Part shown: in pieces, positions 25,400 through 35,826 of the stretch
How the letters are laid out: each line of letters starts with the position of its first letter
Numbering within the stretch: the stretch's first letter is position 1
Assembly (NCBI GenBank): GCA_032718475.1
Contig: JAUCBJ010004177.1
Coordinates: forward strand, 1 to 64,000
Direction of reading: 5' to 3'
DNA length: 64,000 nt
From: Nemertoderma westbladi
Taxonomy: Eukaryota; Xenacoelomorpha; Nemertodermatida; Nemertodermatidae
Translations under genes and position numbers: made by a program
Notes under the pieces: model-generated
Database searches by the model: none
The model's input: the letters and a program-made list of their open reading frames with translations, nothing else
What the model was told of the DNA's origin: nothing

Positions 25400-26980
25400 T
25401 CAATAATTAGACCCTTCCATGTTACGTGACACCTTGTAATGCTGCAGCTTCCTACATCGTTTCCACACGAAGTCGACTAACTTTTCAACAACTACGGTAG
25501 AGTCATAGTCGCACAATAAAGTAAATGCTTCTAGATTATCGAATTTGCCAGCATTTAAGTGATTCTCTATTTTAGCTAAGGAAGATGGACGTGTTGGCAC
25601 TCCCAAATACTGTGAATTAACTCCAGTTAATCGAATCCAAAGTTTAATTAACGAAGGCATTTGAGATCGCAAAATCAATGATATAATTCTGTCGTCATTT
25701 TCTGTATTTATACAGAGACTTTTGAGCGAATTCATTACTACTTGGTTAGTGGGGATAAGAAATATACCCGTGAGGTCCAACGTTTTTATGTTTGTAAATA
25801 TATCACCTAAATCAGATAAAGAGACACGGCCACCACCCGGCGAGGGGACACGCAGTGTTAAATCCAACCTTAAACCAATGACTTGATGTAGACGAACACC
25901 TTTGTCAACAGCCTTCGCAATAGCATTAGGTAGAAGTCGGGCAGTCGTGAGAATCGTAACTTGAGATAGATATGGGAACATATTGAAATACTCGAACAAT
26001 TCTAGATCCCAAACAAGCTCACGAATTTCCAAAGTGAGACTGTTTATAGACCATGTACAATGCTTTGTTTGACTGATATACTTTGTGATCGGTGCCCGAA
26101 GTAAGGAATCATTCAGGTAAATATATGGAAAACGAAAGACGATGTGCTCAAGATGTTTCTTTTGGTTACAATGCACCCTATTCAGGACTCTCAGTGCTTG
26201 ATCTGTAATAAAGTTAACCCGAGGTAGCCGACTAAGTAACATAATTATTTGTTCGACTGATAAACTGCTACACCATTTAATATTAAGTTCCTGAAATCCA
26301 CTCAATTCATTAAGTTTCAATAGTCCTGGGTAAGTGATCTTTGATTTAGGTATGTGTAGAATCCTAAGGTGAGGGCAATTCTTTATGATTGCGTGAAGAA
26401 TCAAGACATCTATTCCAAAGAGCTTTATAGATGTGAGATGAGGATATCTAATAACGTTAAAAATAAAGTAAAGTGCTGGGTTATACGATGAACCAGATAG
26501 TGAAATATCTACTGACATCAACACACTAGATAATTCAGGGAGACCCTGAATCACAGATCTCACAATATCTAATCCAAATTCATATTTAAACTCATCGTCC
26601 AGAATAATATGAACTGTACTGGTAGCATTGCACAGACGTAAATAAATATTTCTATACGTCAACATTATATCGGCCACTGATCGAATTGGTAGTTGTACAC
26701 AAGTAGCTGATGTCCGGTTGTTCTCATTCAACTGATCATTAAACACAATAAGGTAAGCATGTAGAATAAACTTCCATGGGTGATTCGTTCGTTTCAGCCA
26801 TCCACTGATAATGTTGCATTTATTTTGGATTTTGTGTTCACCCAGATTGTGTACCCATTTCTGATGTTCTGTGTTTACTATTCCTGTAGCCACTGCCCGA
26901 GTTACATTGGAAATGCAGATTTCTTTTAACGATAGTAGTCTGCAATTACGATTAAGTATAACTGCTGGAATTTTATACAT
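25400..26980 (-). CDS. Leucine-rich-repeat (RNI/F-box-LRR-like) protein, intronless
   Basis: An uninterrupted 526-codon frame and the best candidate for a host gene here. The start ATG at 26980 has A at -3. Roughly residues 140-500 show irregular leucine-rich repeats of the ribonuclease-inhibitor-like type: CPHLRILHIPKSKITYPGL, then LSGFQELNIKWCSSLSVEQI, then LDLTGIFLIPTNQVVMNSL. This spacing is typical of F-box/LRR proteins. The N-terminal 60 residues could hold a degenerate F-box, but I cannot confirm one. No signal peptide or membrane segment is obvious. Such LRRs usually bind protein partners, often substrates of ubiquitin ligases; that role is inference. It lies between a satellite and retroelement debris, and lack of introns could mean a retrocopy. 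No poly-A signal was evident downstream. Confidence 0.72.
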   Translation of the reverse strand: MYKIPAVILNRNCRLLSLKEICISNVTRAVATGIVNTEHQKWVHNLGEHKIQNKCNIISGWLKRTNHPWKFILHAYLIVFNDQLNENNRTSATCVQLPIRSVADIMLTYRNIYLRLCNATSTVHIILDDEFKYEFGLDIVRSVIQGLPELSSVLMSVDISLSGSSYNPALYFIFNVIRYPHLTSIKLFGIDVLILHAIIKNCPHLRILHIPKSKITYPGLLKLNELSGFQELNIKWCSSLSVEQIIMLLSRLPRVNFITDQALRVLNRVHCNQKKHLEHIVFRFPYIYLNDSLLRAPITKYISQTKHCTWSINSLTLEIRELVWDLELFEYFNMFPYLSQVTILTTARLLPNAIAKAVDKGVRLHQVIGLRLDLTLRVPSPGGGRVSLSDLGDIFTNIKTLDLTGIFLIPTNQVVMNSLKSLCINTENDDRIISLILRSQMPSLIKLWIRLTGVNSQYLGVPTRPSSLAKIENHLNAGKFDNLEAFTLLCDYDSTVVVEKLVDFVWKRCRKLQHYKVSRNMEGSNY

Positions 26981-27010
26981 TGTATTTCAATTAGTTCTCC
27001 TTTAGTATAC

Positions 27011-27275
27011 TTTGTATTGGTTACATTAGTATTGTGGTGGTAAAATTTGTTAACAATAATGGAGTGGCCTAGAGAAGAAAATTGTCACAAAAGTGCCAAA
27101 AGTTTTTTATAAGTATCTAGGGGTATCTAGAATTCAAGAATCCATGCTCAAAAAAATATTTGTATGGAACACTTATTGCTAGAAATTAGCATATAATACA
27201 AGCCAAACAAAAGGTAGAGTAGTAGTTATAAGGTTAGAAATAGTGATATTCTAGAATAATTTAATTAATTTAGCA
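27011..27275. repeat. Dispersed repeat, copy A
   Basis: Matches 29088-29275 at about 95%: both run from TATTGGTTACATTAGTATTG through GAATTCAAGAATCCATGCTC and end in GATATTCTAGAATAATTTAA. Copy A has about 75 bp in the middle (27160-27237) that copy B lacks. No coding content; family unknown. Confidence 0.85.
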
Positions 27276-27375
27276 ATAAGCTGTGATTCAATTGGAAGGG
27301 GATATAATTTACACTGTCCTGTCGCACATTAATTGCTATATCTCGGTAACTATAACTATAACTCGGTAACTCGGT

Positions 27376-28079
27376 AAGTCCCCAGCAAGTCTCTGATCGG
27401 ATGAGCATAAGCTCAAAGGATGGTATGCTTGAGCATGTGGACGACTTCTGTTACCTGGGATCATGGATCCGGAAGTCAGGTGAGGACCTTCGAATACGTA
27501 AGGGAAAGGCATGGGCAGCCTTGAATAGGCTTTCCAGGATTTGGAAGTCACCTAGAATTAATCGGAAACTTAAGGTCCAATTATTTAGAGCAGCAGTAGT
27601 TCCAGTACTCCTCTACGGGAGTCCATGCTGGGCTCTAACTGCTGAGGACACCAAATCTCTGGATGGCACATTCACAAGAATGCTACGCCGGGTACATTGT
27701 GTCAAGTACAATGCACACGTCTCCAACCAGACACTATATAACATTGGAGGTGTCTCATTGGTTCCCCCAAGCTTGACACTAGAACAAAATCGCCTCCGCT
27801 TTGCAGGACATTGCTTTCGCCGTGAGGACCAGCCAGTGCATAATCTTGTACTTTGGCAGCCTCATGGAGTGAATAAGCATGGTGGACAGCCCATGACTTT
27901 CTTGAGACGCATCTTAAAGGACACTGGCCTTAAAGATGCGGATGATCTAGCAAATGTCATGGGTGATAGGGAGTTGTGGCGGTGCAATTTTGTTGACAAG
28001 CCGGCACAGCATTCTTAAAAATGCAGCTGCAATGCAGCATGCCGATCCTAGTAGTAGTAGTAGTAGTAGTAGTAGAAGT
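27376..28079 (+). mobile_element. RTE-like LINE 3' fragment, copy 1
   Basis: A 5'-truncated LINE end. The frame 27401-28018 (205 codons) is the C-terminal region after the reverse transcriptase palm: HVDDFCYLGSWIRKSGEDL, then RKGKAWAALNRLSRIWKS, then VVPVLLYGSPCWALT and RLRFAGHCFRRED. This order is usual in RTE-like and related LINEs. It ends in a (TAG)n tail at 28049-28076, a simple 3' tail of the kind RTE elements use. It is about 97% identical to 41100-41774 and related to the third LINE at 36934-37785. No catalytic core, so inactive. Confidence 0.85.
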
Positions 28080-28089
28080 AGCAGATAAG

Positions 28090-28371
28090 ATTTCAATCTA
28101 CCAGTCTGCCTGTCGAGTTAGCCAGATGGTGCAGGATTCCTCCATTCCGTCTGAACGTCTTTGTAAATGCGGTCTTCCACATTCGTATTTGATCCTCGAT
28201 TGCGCACTGATCCCACACCATGCTAATATTGATTACCAGTCTGTTTCGAATTTCATGACCTCCCCCGATCAGAAATCAGAAATTCTTCAAATTAGTCGTA
28301 GTTTTTTCAGATCAATAGAAAGCTTGCGTTACAAGGATTCCAAATATGTAACAATATCTGAATTTCGTTGA
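28090..28371 (+). pseudogene. Possible LINE C-terminal zinc-knuckle remnant
   Basis: Part of a 116-codon frame beginning at 28021. The segment CKCGLPHSYLILDCALIPHH has a C-x-C/H/C arrangement like the cysteine-histidine motif ending many LINE ORF2 proteins, followed by a charged helical stretch. The match is weak and the frame starts within the previous LINE tail. The last third overlaps the foldback arm at 28287. Confidence 0.3.
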
Positions 28372-28965
28372 GAAACAGCTGAGAAATAGGCGTTCAAAGA
28401 TTGCAAGAATTATTGTTCTCTGAAGGCCATTTATTCTATTTAATAAATACACGAAATTCTAGAACGTGTTATTTATTTTATGAGTTGGTTGGCAACAGCG
28501 GTATGCCTATACAATATCTATATTGCGTAGCTAACCATACATAAACAAATTGTTCCAGAATTTTGTGTATTTATTAAATAGAATAAATGGCCTGCAGCGA
28601 ACAATAATTCTTGCAATCTTTGAACGCCTATATATCAGCTGTTTCTCATCGAAATTCAGATATTGTTACATATTTGGAATCCTTGCAACGCAAGCTTTCT
28701 ATTGATATAAAAAATTACGACTAATTTTAAGAATGGCAATGATACGGATGGTGCGATTTCGCAAAAGACACTTTTTTAAAACGCGTATAAAAAAATTTAA
28801 AGGCGAAATAGAAAATTCCGGCTTCATGGTAACAACCACGGTGAGTTGAACTAGTTGTGTTTCAAATTTCAAGCAATATGATAAAGATTTGTAGAAAAAT
28901 TTGGGGGGGGGGGGGGGGGGGTCCGTGTCATCAGAAAATGACACTATATTACGGGTCATGGTGTA
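28287..28965. mobile_element. Foldback element, copy A
   Basis: Arms of about 185 bp, 28287-28475 and 28540-28728, are inverted copies (both contain GGCGTTCAAAGATTGCAAGA or its complement). The loop is about 65 bp. Sequence to the right (28730-28965), including a run of about 19 G at 28902 and GTCATCAGAAAATGACACTA, is shared with the second copy at 50580-50830. The arms carry TTCTAGAA/TTCCAGAA palindromes. No protein. Confidence 0.8.
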
Positions 28966-29087
28966 TAGATTTATGAGAAGATAACAAGATCATATTTCTG
29001 TATAAATATAGGCTAATAAACCATGTTACTTCCAAACAACAAATAATATTTTAATAAATAATACCATCAAATAAATGAGTCATACTG

Positions 29088-29275
29088 TGTATTGGTTACA
29101 TTAGTATTGTGGTGGTAAAGTTTGTTAACAATAATGGAGTGGCCTAGAGAAAAAAATTGTCACAAAGTGCCAAAAGTTTTTTATGAGTATCTAGGGGTAT
29201 CTAGAATTCAAGAATCCATGCTCCCAAAAATATAATAGTGATATTCTAGAATAATTTAATTAATTAATTCTAGAA
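29088..29275. repeat. Dispersed repeat, copy B
   Basis: Second copy of the repeat at 27011-27275, lacking its central ~75 bp. The two copies bracket the LINE fragment and the foldback element in direct orientation. Confidence 0.85.
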
Positions 29276-29402
29276 CATTAATTTATATGGAAAGGGGAAA
29301 AAGAGCTTGAAAAACGCCCAAAAAAAACCAAAAGCTTGAAAACAGATAAAAAAAGCTTAGAAAACTGCACTTAAAAACGCAGCGCATATTGTGGCCGGCC
29401 CA
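29276..29402. mobile_element. Fragment of an AAGGCCC-ended MITE
   Basis: Runs of AAAAAGCTTGAAAA-like sequence end in ACGCAGCGCATATTGTGG then CCGGCCC, resembling the right end of the complete MITE at 39422-39775 (AAAAAAGCAGCGCAGAAATG). Only one end is clear. Confidence 0.45.
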
Positions 29403-30099
29403 TTCTGTAACCAATTCTAAGAGTAAACATCGTGAGTTAATTAATAAAATGATGAAAATTTAGATTATGAATTTTGGTAATGAATAACAATTAATATCTA
29501 TTCACCCCTAATGAAAAAAAATAACCATTTCCCGCCATAGCGCCCCCACGTGGGAAGGGTTTTGTTATTTTGAGATAAAAACTATTTACAATGCAGGAAG
29601 TGGCCGTTAGGTGGATTTACCATTTTCGGCTTCATGGTATATTAATTATCCGGTCAATAAGCTCCTTTATACAATCTGACGGTATTATATGATTATAGAC
29701 TAGACTCTATACTGTGATCACAGACACCTCTATGATCATCATGATGTGTCAACATGCTCTCATTTTTTAAGAAAGGCCAAGCTAGTGTTTTTTGTGCTAG
29801 CAGTAACCTAAAATATCGATTTGTTTATGGAGAATTCAAAAATAATTATCAGAGTCAACCCCTGAGTAAAATTAAGTGAGTCATTCCAAATTTGCCATCC
29901 AAAGTGGCGCCCATGGATGGGGCGAGTTAGTGAAATCAATTTAATGTTATTCAAAACAATTGACATACTATCAGAGTCACCCCGCCTGATGGTATATACT
30001 ACTATAGATGTCATCTTTCAGATGAGAAAAATATAATTATTTATTACATGGGAAAAAAAGTAGAACTTTTTCACTATTCTCGAGGCATTTTATTTACCG
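29403..30099. other. Spacer, no gene seen
   Basis: AT-rich. A small minus-strand frame at 29808-30014 matches nothing I know. Sequence from about 30040 forms an imperfect hairpin with 30110-30185. Confidence 0.5.
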
Positions 30100-31636
30100 A
30101 GCGTCGTCAGCGAGGTTAATAAAGGGTCGAGAGAATATTGAAAAAAAATGTTCTATTGTTTTTTTCCCCATGTAATACGTAATTTTATTCTTATATTGGT
30201 ACTTTTTTGTTGCTTAATTCTTTAATAACGTACAGAGATATTATGGTACGAAATAAATTGAACTGCAGTATTTTACTATATTGCTTCCATAGTTACTGCA
30301 ATTCATATATTGAACTCTTCAACTCCTGATGCTGCCTTACTCAATGTTAAATAATGTAGTGTTCTAGAATATTTATTAGGTAACTAGAGAGCCGCTTAAC
30401 AATATAAACCAATATTGTATATTGAGTTCCGTTTTGGTGAACGCTGCGCAGACACTAAATTTGCAATAACGTTTGAGTGTGTCAATGGAATGCTTAAATT
30501 ACGTGCAAACTTTTTCTACGTCAACGATCTTTCAACATATTTAATTTAAGATATTCCACCAAAAATTTTTCAATTAACTTTTTTCGCCGGGAAAAAACGT
30601 AACATCAATGCAATCCTATGGGTTACTTTTTTCCCTAGGGAAATAAGTGCAACTTTTTCTCACGATTTTAGTCTAAATTCGAGCGAAAAAGTAACATTTT
30701 AAGAATAAATATTGCTTCAGTAGTTTTCGAGATTTGAGCAATTCCTGGCACCCATACCATGTCAACACCTTTCGATTTTCGATTTGATAAAATTATTCAA
30801 AATACATCACCCTTCAAAGACTTGGTATAACCATTAAACCAAACTATGCTTTTTTGGTTTGTTGAATTCATTATTAAACGAAAGCGAGATTAGAAGCAAT
30901 TTTTAAAAATAAACTAAAAGAGCACCAAAAGTCACAAGTACTTTGAAATTATCAAATAGCCAAATGTTGTAAATTGGCCATACAGACTGGCTACTCAGGA
31001 AACGTGCTGATTTCATGGGGAAGGTTTATTCCTCTACCTACATCAAACATATCAAAGAGTTCTGTAATATAACAACATAGGCATGTTGTTATTTATATTA
31101 GTTATTAATCAGTTATTTGTGCCCCCTACAAAAGCTCATGATAAAAGCATTTTCACAAGAAAATATATTTTTTCAAATTTAATTTTTTCACTAGGTAATG
31201 AAAAGTAATATCTACTAGATACCATATTACTGTCAGAAAATCAAATATGTGTTCTTTAACAAGAAACGTCATGATAAATGCCATTTTCATATGAAAAATT
31301 GGTGAACAAGTCCAACACATAAAAATTTTGATACACATTTCATTATGCTACTACAACCATGGCCTACTATATATACGGCCTAACATGTTGTCGATTTGGC
31401 CTTAAAAAAAGAGGCCAGTTTTTTTTTACATTATTTTGATATTTTGATGAGGGGAAAGTTCTATAAATTTTCATTTGCTGCAATTTGGTCAACGGACGTA
31501 ATTGAAGTCTCTTCGCTAAGCAAGATACTAAATTTTATGGTAGCTAGTGTCTTAGATAAGTTTAGCTAGTAATTTCAACACTGGTTCCGACATCCTACTT
31601 CCCTCTATAACTATTTTGTAGTAGCTAGTTCATATT
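30100..31636. mobile_element. Giant foldback element, left arm
   Basis: Segments of this arm are inverted copies of 38160-39915: 30110-30200 with 39820-39910; 30240-30420 with 38460-38640; 31360-31625 with 38165-38450 (for example CCTAACATGTTGTCGATTTG and its complement). About 930 bp (30425-31350) has no counterpart in the right arm and is probably an insertion. The arm keeps a single copy of the sequence that became a 59-bp satellite on the right. No coding capacity is visible. Confidence 0.8.
31626..31636. repeat. 11-bp target duplication of the RTE-like LINE (left)
   Basis: TAGTTCATATT here and again at 37795-37805, right after the LINE's (TAG)n tail. Removing one copy and the LINE rejoins the foldback arm with its hairpin centre. 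Confidence 0.8.
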
Positions 31637-31830
31637 GTGACTGCAGAGATCAGACTCAGTTTGAGAGCCAGCAAACCCAGGACAAGCAAGCAAATCAAAT
31701 ATGACTGGGAGAAACTCAGAACTGACAATGCTGTAAAGGATGCTTATACAGTAGAAGTTTAAAACCGCTTTGAAACACTTCAGTCAATGGATGAAGACAA
31801 ATCCACCAATTCAATATACCAGAATATAAT
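31637..31830 (+). pseudogene. RTE-like LINE, 5' segment (split by a nested LINE)
   Basis: The reading frame contains RLSLRASKPRTSKQ and KYDWEKLRTDN, the linker between endonuclease and reverse transcriptase in this LINE type. It has one stop (TAA at about 31760), then stops mid-codon at 31830 and resumes at 35827 beyond the nested element. The LINE is thus 5'-truncated, lacking the endonuclease. Confidence 0.8.
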
Positions 31831-31946
31831 TTGAATAATATTTAATTAATTAATTAAGCCCGCGAGAGGCACCAAAGGCAAGTAAAATATATACACAAAC
31901 ACGTTAATAATTAATGCACGAATATAAATAAAATTAATTTATGAGA

Positions 31947-33593
31947 TTAATGATTGGGGGGGGGGGGGGGGGGTAATTCAGAGTTTGTGGCCCATTGACG
32001 CAATGTCCAGCTGTTGTGGGTACATGAATCGAGGTGGTACAGCGTTGCTGGTCCATTGCACAGCGCACAGACGCAAGAATCGGTGGTCACCATGTGAAAG
32101 TCCCGGTTCTGACATACTCGGTGGTGGAACCCGTGTATCGCGTAACGCGTAGTAACGTGTCTATTTGGGCGGTTTGGACCAGTCCAATTTAAATCAATAA
32201 ATGCCGAACTAGTCCAAAAGTCCGGGTTGATTTCGTTTGTTTTAGCTGATATTACTTCTTTATACTTTTTGAATTCAGTTGTATGCGGCAGATTGAGACG
32301 CTCAACTAGTTCGATTATAAGATTTACCTCTCCACAAATTGCTAAGACTAGTCGGTTCTGTGTAGATTTATGCACCTGTATTACCTTTTTGATAAAACTC
32401 GATTTTATTTTGTCCAATTGGTGCAAATTTGCAGCTGTTAGAAATGGCCAAGTTTCCCGAAAACAATAAGTAATAATTGGGTGAATTTTGATTGTGAATA
32501 ATTTAAGTGCTGTTGAAACTGAAAGTAAATGAGGGGATCGAATTGAATGAGAAGCTGTAAGTGCCTTACATACGGTGATTACAATGTGTTTAGAGAAACT
32601 CATTGTGGGTTGAAAAGTGACTCCAAGATATTTATAAGAATTGACTATTGATACGGGTTCACCGTTATACGTGAATTTATCCGCCGCTGCAAGCCTGCCA
32701 CCACGCCGGAATTTCATCACCGCCGTTTTACTTAGGTTCACTTTAATTCCATTTTCTGAGGACCATATTGCGATCGAATCAAGACCAGCTTGAATTGCTT
32801 CGCGTGAATCGCTATAGAAGAGTAAATCATCGGCGAAAAGAAGAACGATAATCTCACCAATATACCTCGCTGCTCGTTTTATGTAGTCAACTATATCGAA
32901 TATGAACAAAATAAAGAGTAGAGGACTGAGTGTGTCTCCTTGCAAAACGCCACGAGTTTGTTTGATAATTTTGGATACCCGTAATCCATCGAAAATTTAA
33001 ATATAATTTGTTGATAGAATAGCCTCAATTAGTTTTAGAAGTTTTCCCTTTAAATTAAAATGTGTTTTCAACTTTGTGAGTAATCTTGGCCTTGGTACAG
33101 AATCGAACGCCTTTTGAAAGTCTACATATACCGTGTATAATGGTTGCCGGGGTGATGATAGATTGATGTGAATTCTGTTGATGAACTGGGCGATCGCTTG
33201 CCCCGTTGACCTGCCCTGCATGTAGCCGAACTGTTCTGCGGGAATCTTACTGGATACCAGTTTACGTAGTCTTTTTTCAACGATTGATGTTAACCATTTG
33301 TACGCATTGTGTAGTAACGAAATTCCTCTATAATTGTCAGGAACGGCTCTAGAACCTTTCCCCTTGTACAGCACAAACATGAGACTGGTTTTCCAGGATG
33401 TTACTAACGTTCCGGTAGACAAACATAAATTGAAGAGCGCTGTCCAAAGGATCAGCGTTACAGGGACAGCGCCTTTAAGGAGTTCGTAAGGAAGCTTGTT
33501 TGGGCCACCTGATTTACCCGATTTCTTGTCTTTTAAAGCAGAAGCGACTTCCTCTTCTGTGAATAAACTTCCGTTCGTCGTAGTTGCCTTCAT
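31947..33593 (-). pseudogene. LINE ORF2 part 2: reverse transcriptase, with a stop
   Basis: Two frames in the same register (32997-33593 and 31947-32945) separated only by a TAA at 32997-32999. Reverse-transcriptase blocks: SGPNKLPYELLK-like start (GGPNKLPYELLK), PDNYRGISLL, EQFGYMQGRSTGQAI, VYVDFQKAFDS (first catalytic Asp), VLQGDTLSPLLF and LLFADDLLFYS (catalytic DD). A CCHC motif (CALCNGPATLYHLDSC) lies near the C-terminus. The last residues are a proline run encoded by a homopolymer of about 18 bases at 31956-31973, which suggests tract expansion at the end of the gene. Confidence 0.88.
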
Positions 33594-34716
33594 CCCCCGA
33601 GGAGTCCTCCCCTTTTAGAATTTTACTGAAGTGTTCCTCCCAAGTCTCTAATGCAACCGGACAGCTGCTTTTTGAAGTGGTCTTTTTGCACCATTTGTAT
33701 GGGTTATCTTCAGCCTCGGCAATCAGCTTTTCCTCGGTGCAACGAGCATATTCTTCCTGTTTATCTCTGAGGAGTTGTTTGTATTCGCGTTTCTTAGCAC
33801 ATAACTGAGCACGTTTCGAAGAATCTGCGTTTGAGGCATTATGAATAGATAAAACCTCGCGCCGTTTGCGGTAGCAGTCCGAGTCAAACCAGCGTTTAGA
33901 GAAGCGTTTCGTGTCGCTAAGAGCCGGTGCCGCCTCTTTTATCGCATTAGATAAGAGTAAATATGCCTCATCTGTTCGGTTCTCGGTTAGCAGATTGTAT
34001 GTATGATCGAGTCTCTCGTCGTTCTGCAGTAGTCCGAGATTTATTTCACGCTTCCTCGGAAATTCTGTATGTGGAGTTGTAGTTTTTGGATTGAAAATTT
34101 TGCAATTCCACATCGCCTTAATAGGGGTGTGTTTCCGCATTGCGTTCGCAACGCCGTTGATGCGCTCTGGTAATTCGTTTGAGAATATCAAATCTATTGC
34201 ACTACTGCCATTGTGACAAATGTATGTAGGCTCCGCCGGATCTGAATGCAGAGACATGTCCACGTTTTCCATAAGTTCGATCAAGGCATCAGCCTTGGGG
34301 TTGTCGTTAACATCGATACGAGCGTTGAAGTCACCCGTAAATATAATATGACCCCCAAAGTTTTTGGGAATGTGATCTAATGCAGTTAGTACGCCGTCAA
34401 TCAAGTCCTCTAGAGCCGTTTTAGGTTGGAAGTAGCAGCAAAATAATAAAACATGATCAGTTTGTACGCATATAAAATTTTCACTCTTCCCTATAAGTTT
34501 AGGATTTAGCTGTGGTTTGACTGCTATCGTTATACCACCAAATGGTCTGCCTCGCCCCTCAGTTTTCATTGCCAATGACTCGAATGAGTAAAACCCTGGA
34601 ATATCCAGACTGACTGTCGCCATGGTTTCATTGAGTAAAAGGACGTCTGTGTCGAACACTATGTCGTTGTGCGAATGATTGAATACTGATTTCAGGCCTT
34701 CCACATTCCAGAGCAT
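33514..34716 (-). pseudogene. LINE ORF2 part 1: APE-type endonuclease
   Basis: 400 codons. Motifs of the exonuclease-endonuclease-phosphatase fold occur in order: MLWNVEGL (N in motif I), LLLNET (catalytic E), IIFTGDFNARI (D and N of motif V), NGSSAIDLIFSN (the SSxxD-like motif) and HTPIKA (the final H). This domain nicks target DNA for target-primed reverse transcription. The linker after residue 215 is basic and helical. The frame ends at 33514 where the reverse transcriptase continues in another frame, so one indel near 33594 separates the two parts. Confidence 0.88.
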
Positions 34717-34875
34717 GGTAGATAGTTTACAGTGAGCCGTTCCTGTGGTGGGAACTGCTGCGCGAACAACCGGGGCTGCGTGAACCGCTGGGCGAACAAC
34801 CGGGGCGGCGGGATCTGCTGCCCCGGCAGATTGTTCGAAAGGGCTGTTATTAGTATTTTCATCTTGTTGAGGTAG

Positions 34876-35652
34876 TCAAACTCGTTGATGCCTAAACGTA
34901 GGCCGGACACTTAGACCGAAGGACTCTCTCTCAGCATTACTAAGGTTGTAATTCTTTATAAGAATTCCACTTTCCCAAAGGTCAGGATTCATTACCGATT
35001 CACGCTGATCCTGGTTGCATACCAGATGGAAGGATCTAGAACGAGCGCCGTCATTTACTTCTATCGGAATTATTTGATCAAACGGAACTGATTCATCGTT
35101 CCGAAAGTCTGTTATTTGCTCAGCCGACACATCCAAACCAACCCGGCCTATATATACATGGGCTTTTCTCGGAGCAGACGTTGTCTCGGGCTCGCGTGGA
35201 GCGGTTGCGGCATGTAGGGGGCCACCTACTCTTCTTCCCCGCACTATCTTAGGGTTCAGGTTACCCGGACCTGATCTCCGGATAGTTGATTGACTTTGCC
35301 GCTGGGGTCTCCCTGGTAATGGAGTGAGTGTTGATGTGGTGCCAACTGCGGTTTCCAAACCTGCCCGGGCGACATCGCTCCACATTCGGCTGGTGTGTGT
35401 CGATCCAACGGGTTCCGTTACCATGGGCTGCGCCTTTGATTTGTATTCCAGGAGTTCGTTTTTGGAGGCTATCGAATCGGCTTGTGCTTCCGCGAGTTTA
35501 CCGAGGCAAATCGTGTACATCGAGCTCATCTTGGCAAGGTCGTCAGCTAGTTGTCTTTCCTCATTGTTGTTCATAGATTTCTTGTCTTTGAATGATCTCA
35601 TAAGCGACATTATATTGTTTTGGAGATTGACATATTCAATGACATCCGCCAT
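34876..35652 (-). CDS. LINE ORF1 protein
   Basis: 258 codons, starting 160 bp inside the element. Residues 1-70 are helical and likely coiled-coil (NIMSLMRSFKDKKSMNNNEE and following). Residues about 75-165 are Pro/Arg/Ser-rich and disordered. Residues about 165-250 (AHVYIGRVGLDVSAEQI, then SRSFHLVCNQDQRE and MNPDLWESGILIKNY) match the C-terminal domain of many LINE ORF1 proteins, which bind the element's RNA and chaperone nucleic acids. It is followed by ORF2; an overlapping frame at 34692-34910 probably holds the true ORF2 N-terminus before a small frameshift. Confidence 0.75.
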   Translation of the reverse strand: MADVIEYVNLQNNIMSLMRSFKDKKSMNNNEERQLADDLAKMSSMYTICLGKLAEAQADSIASKNELLEYKSKAQPMVTEPVGSTHTSRMWSDVARAGLETAVGTTSTLTPLPGRPQRQSQSTIRRSGPGNLNPKIVRGRRVGGPLHAATAPREPETTSAPRKAHVYIGRVGLDVSAEQITDFRNDESVPFDQIIPIEVNDGARSRSFHLVCNQDQRESVMNPDLWESGILIKNYNLSNAERESFGLSVRPTFRHQRV

Positions 35653-35811
35653 GACAGTCTGAGTACGTTATAAAATATAAATTTAATAAAATATAATTAT
35701 AAAATATAATTTTAAATCAATAAACCAGTAGATACCGGTCCGCCGGTACAGCAGTAAAATGTTAGGGTAAACTGGGGTGAAGTGAGTTGCAGTCAGATCT
35801 CAGTTCTTTGA

Positions 35812-35826
35812 ATACCAGAATATAAT
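35812..35826. repeat. 15-bp target duplication of the nested LINE (right)
   Basis: ATACCAGAATATAAT, identical to 31816-31830. The reading frame of the host LINE continues across it when the nested element and one copy are removed. Confidence 0.92.

Larger units (their letters stand above)
31831..35811 (-). mobile_element. Near-full-length LINE nested in another LINE
   Basis: A 3981-bp minus-strand element bounded by the 15-bp target duplication ATACCAGAATATAAT (31816-31830 and 35812-35826). In its own direction it has a 5' UTR (35811-35653), ORF1, then ORF2 with endonuclease and reverse transcriptase, and a short 3' UTR ending in TTAATTAATT-like sequence. ORF2 has a frameshift and one stop, so this copy is dead, but the structure is complete. 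Clade uncertain; ORF1 and the C-terminal CCHC resemble CR1/L2-group LINEs. Confidence 0.88.
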
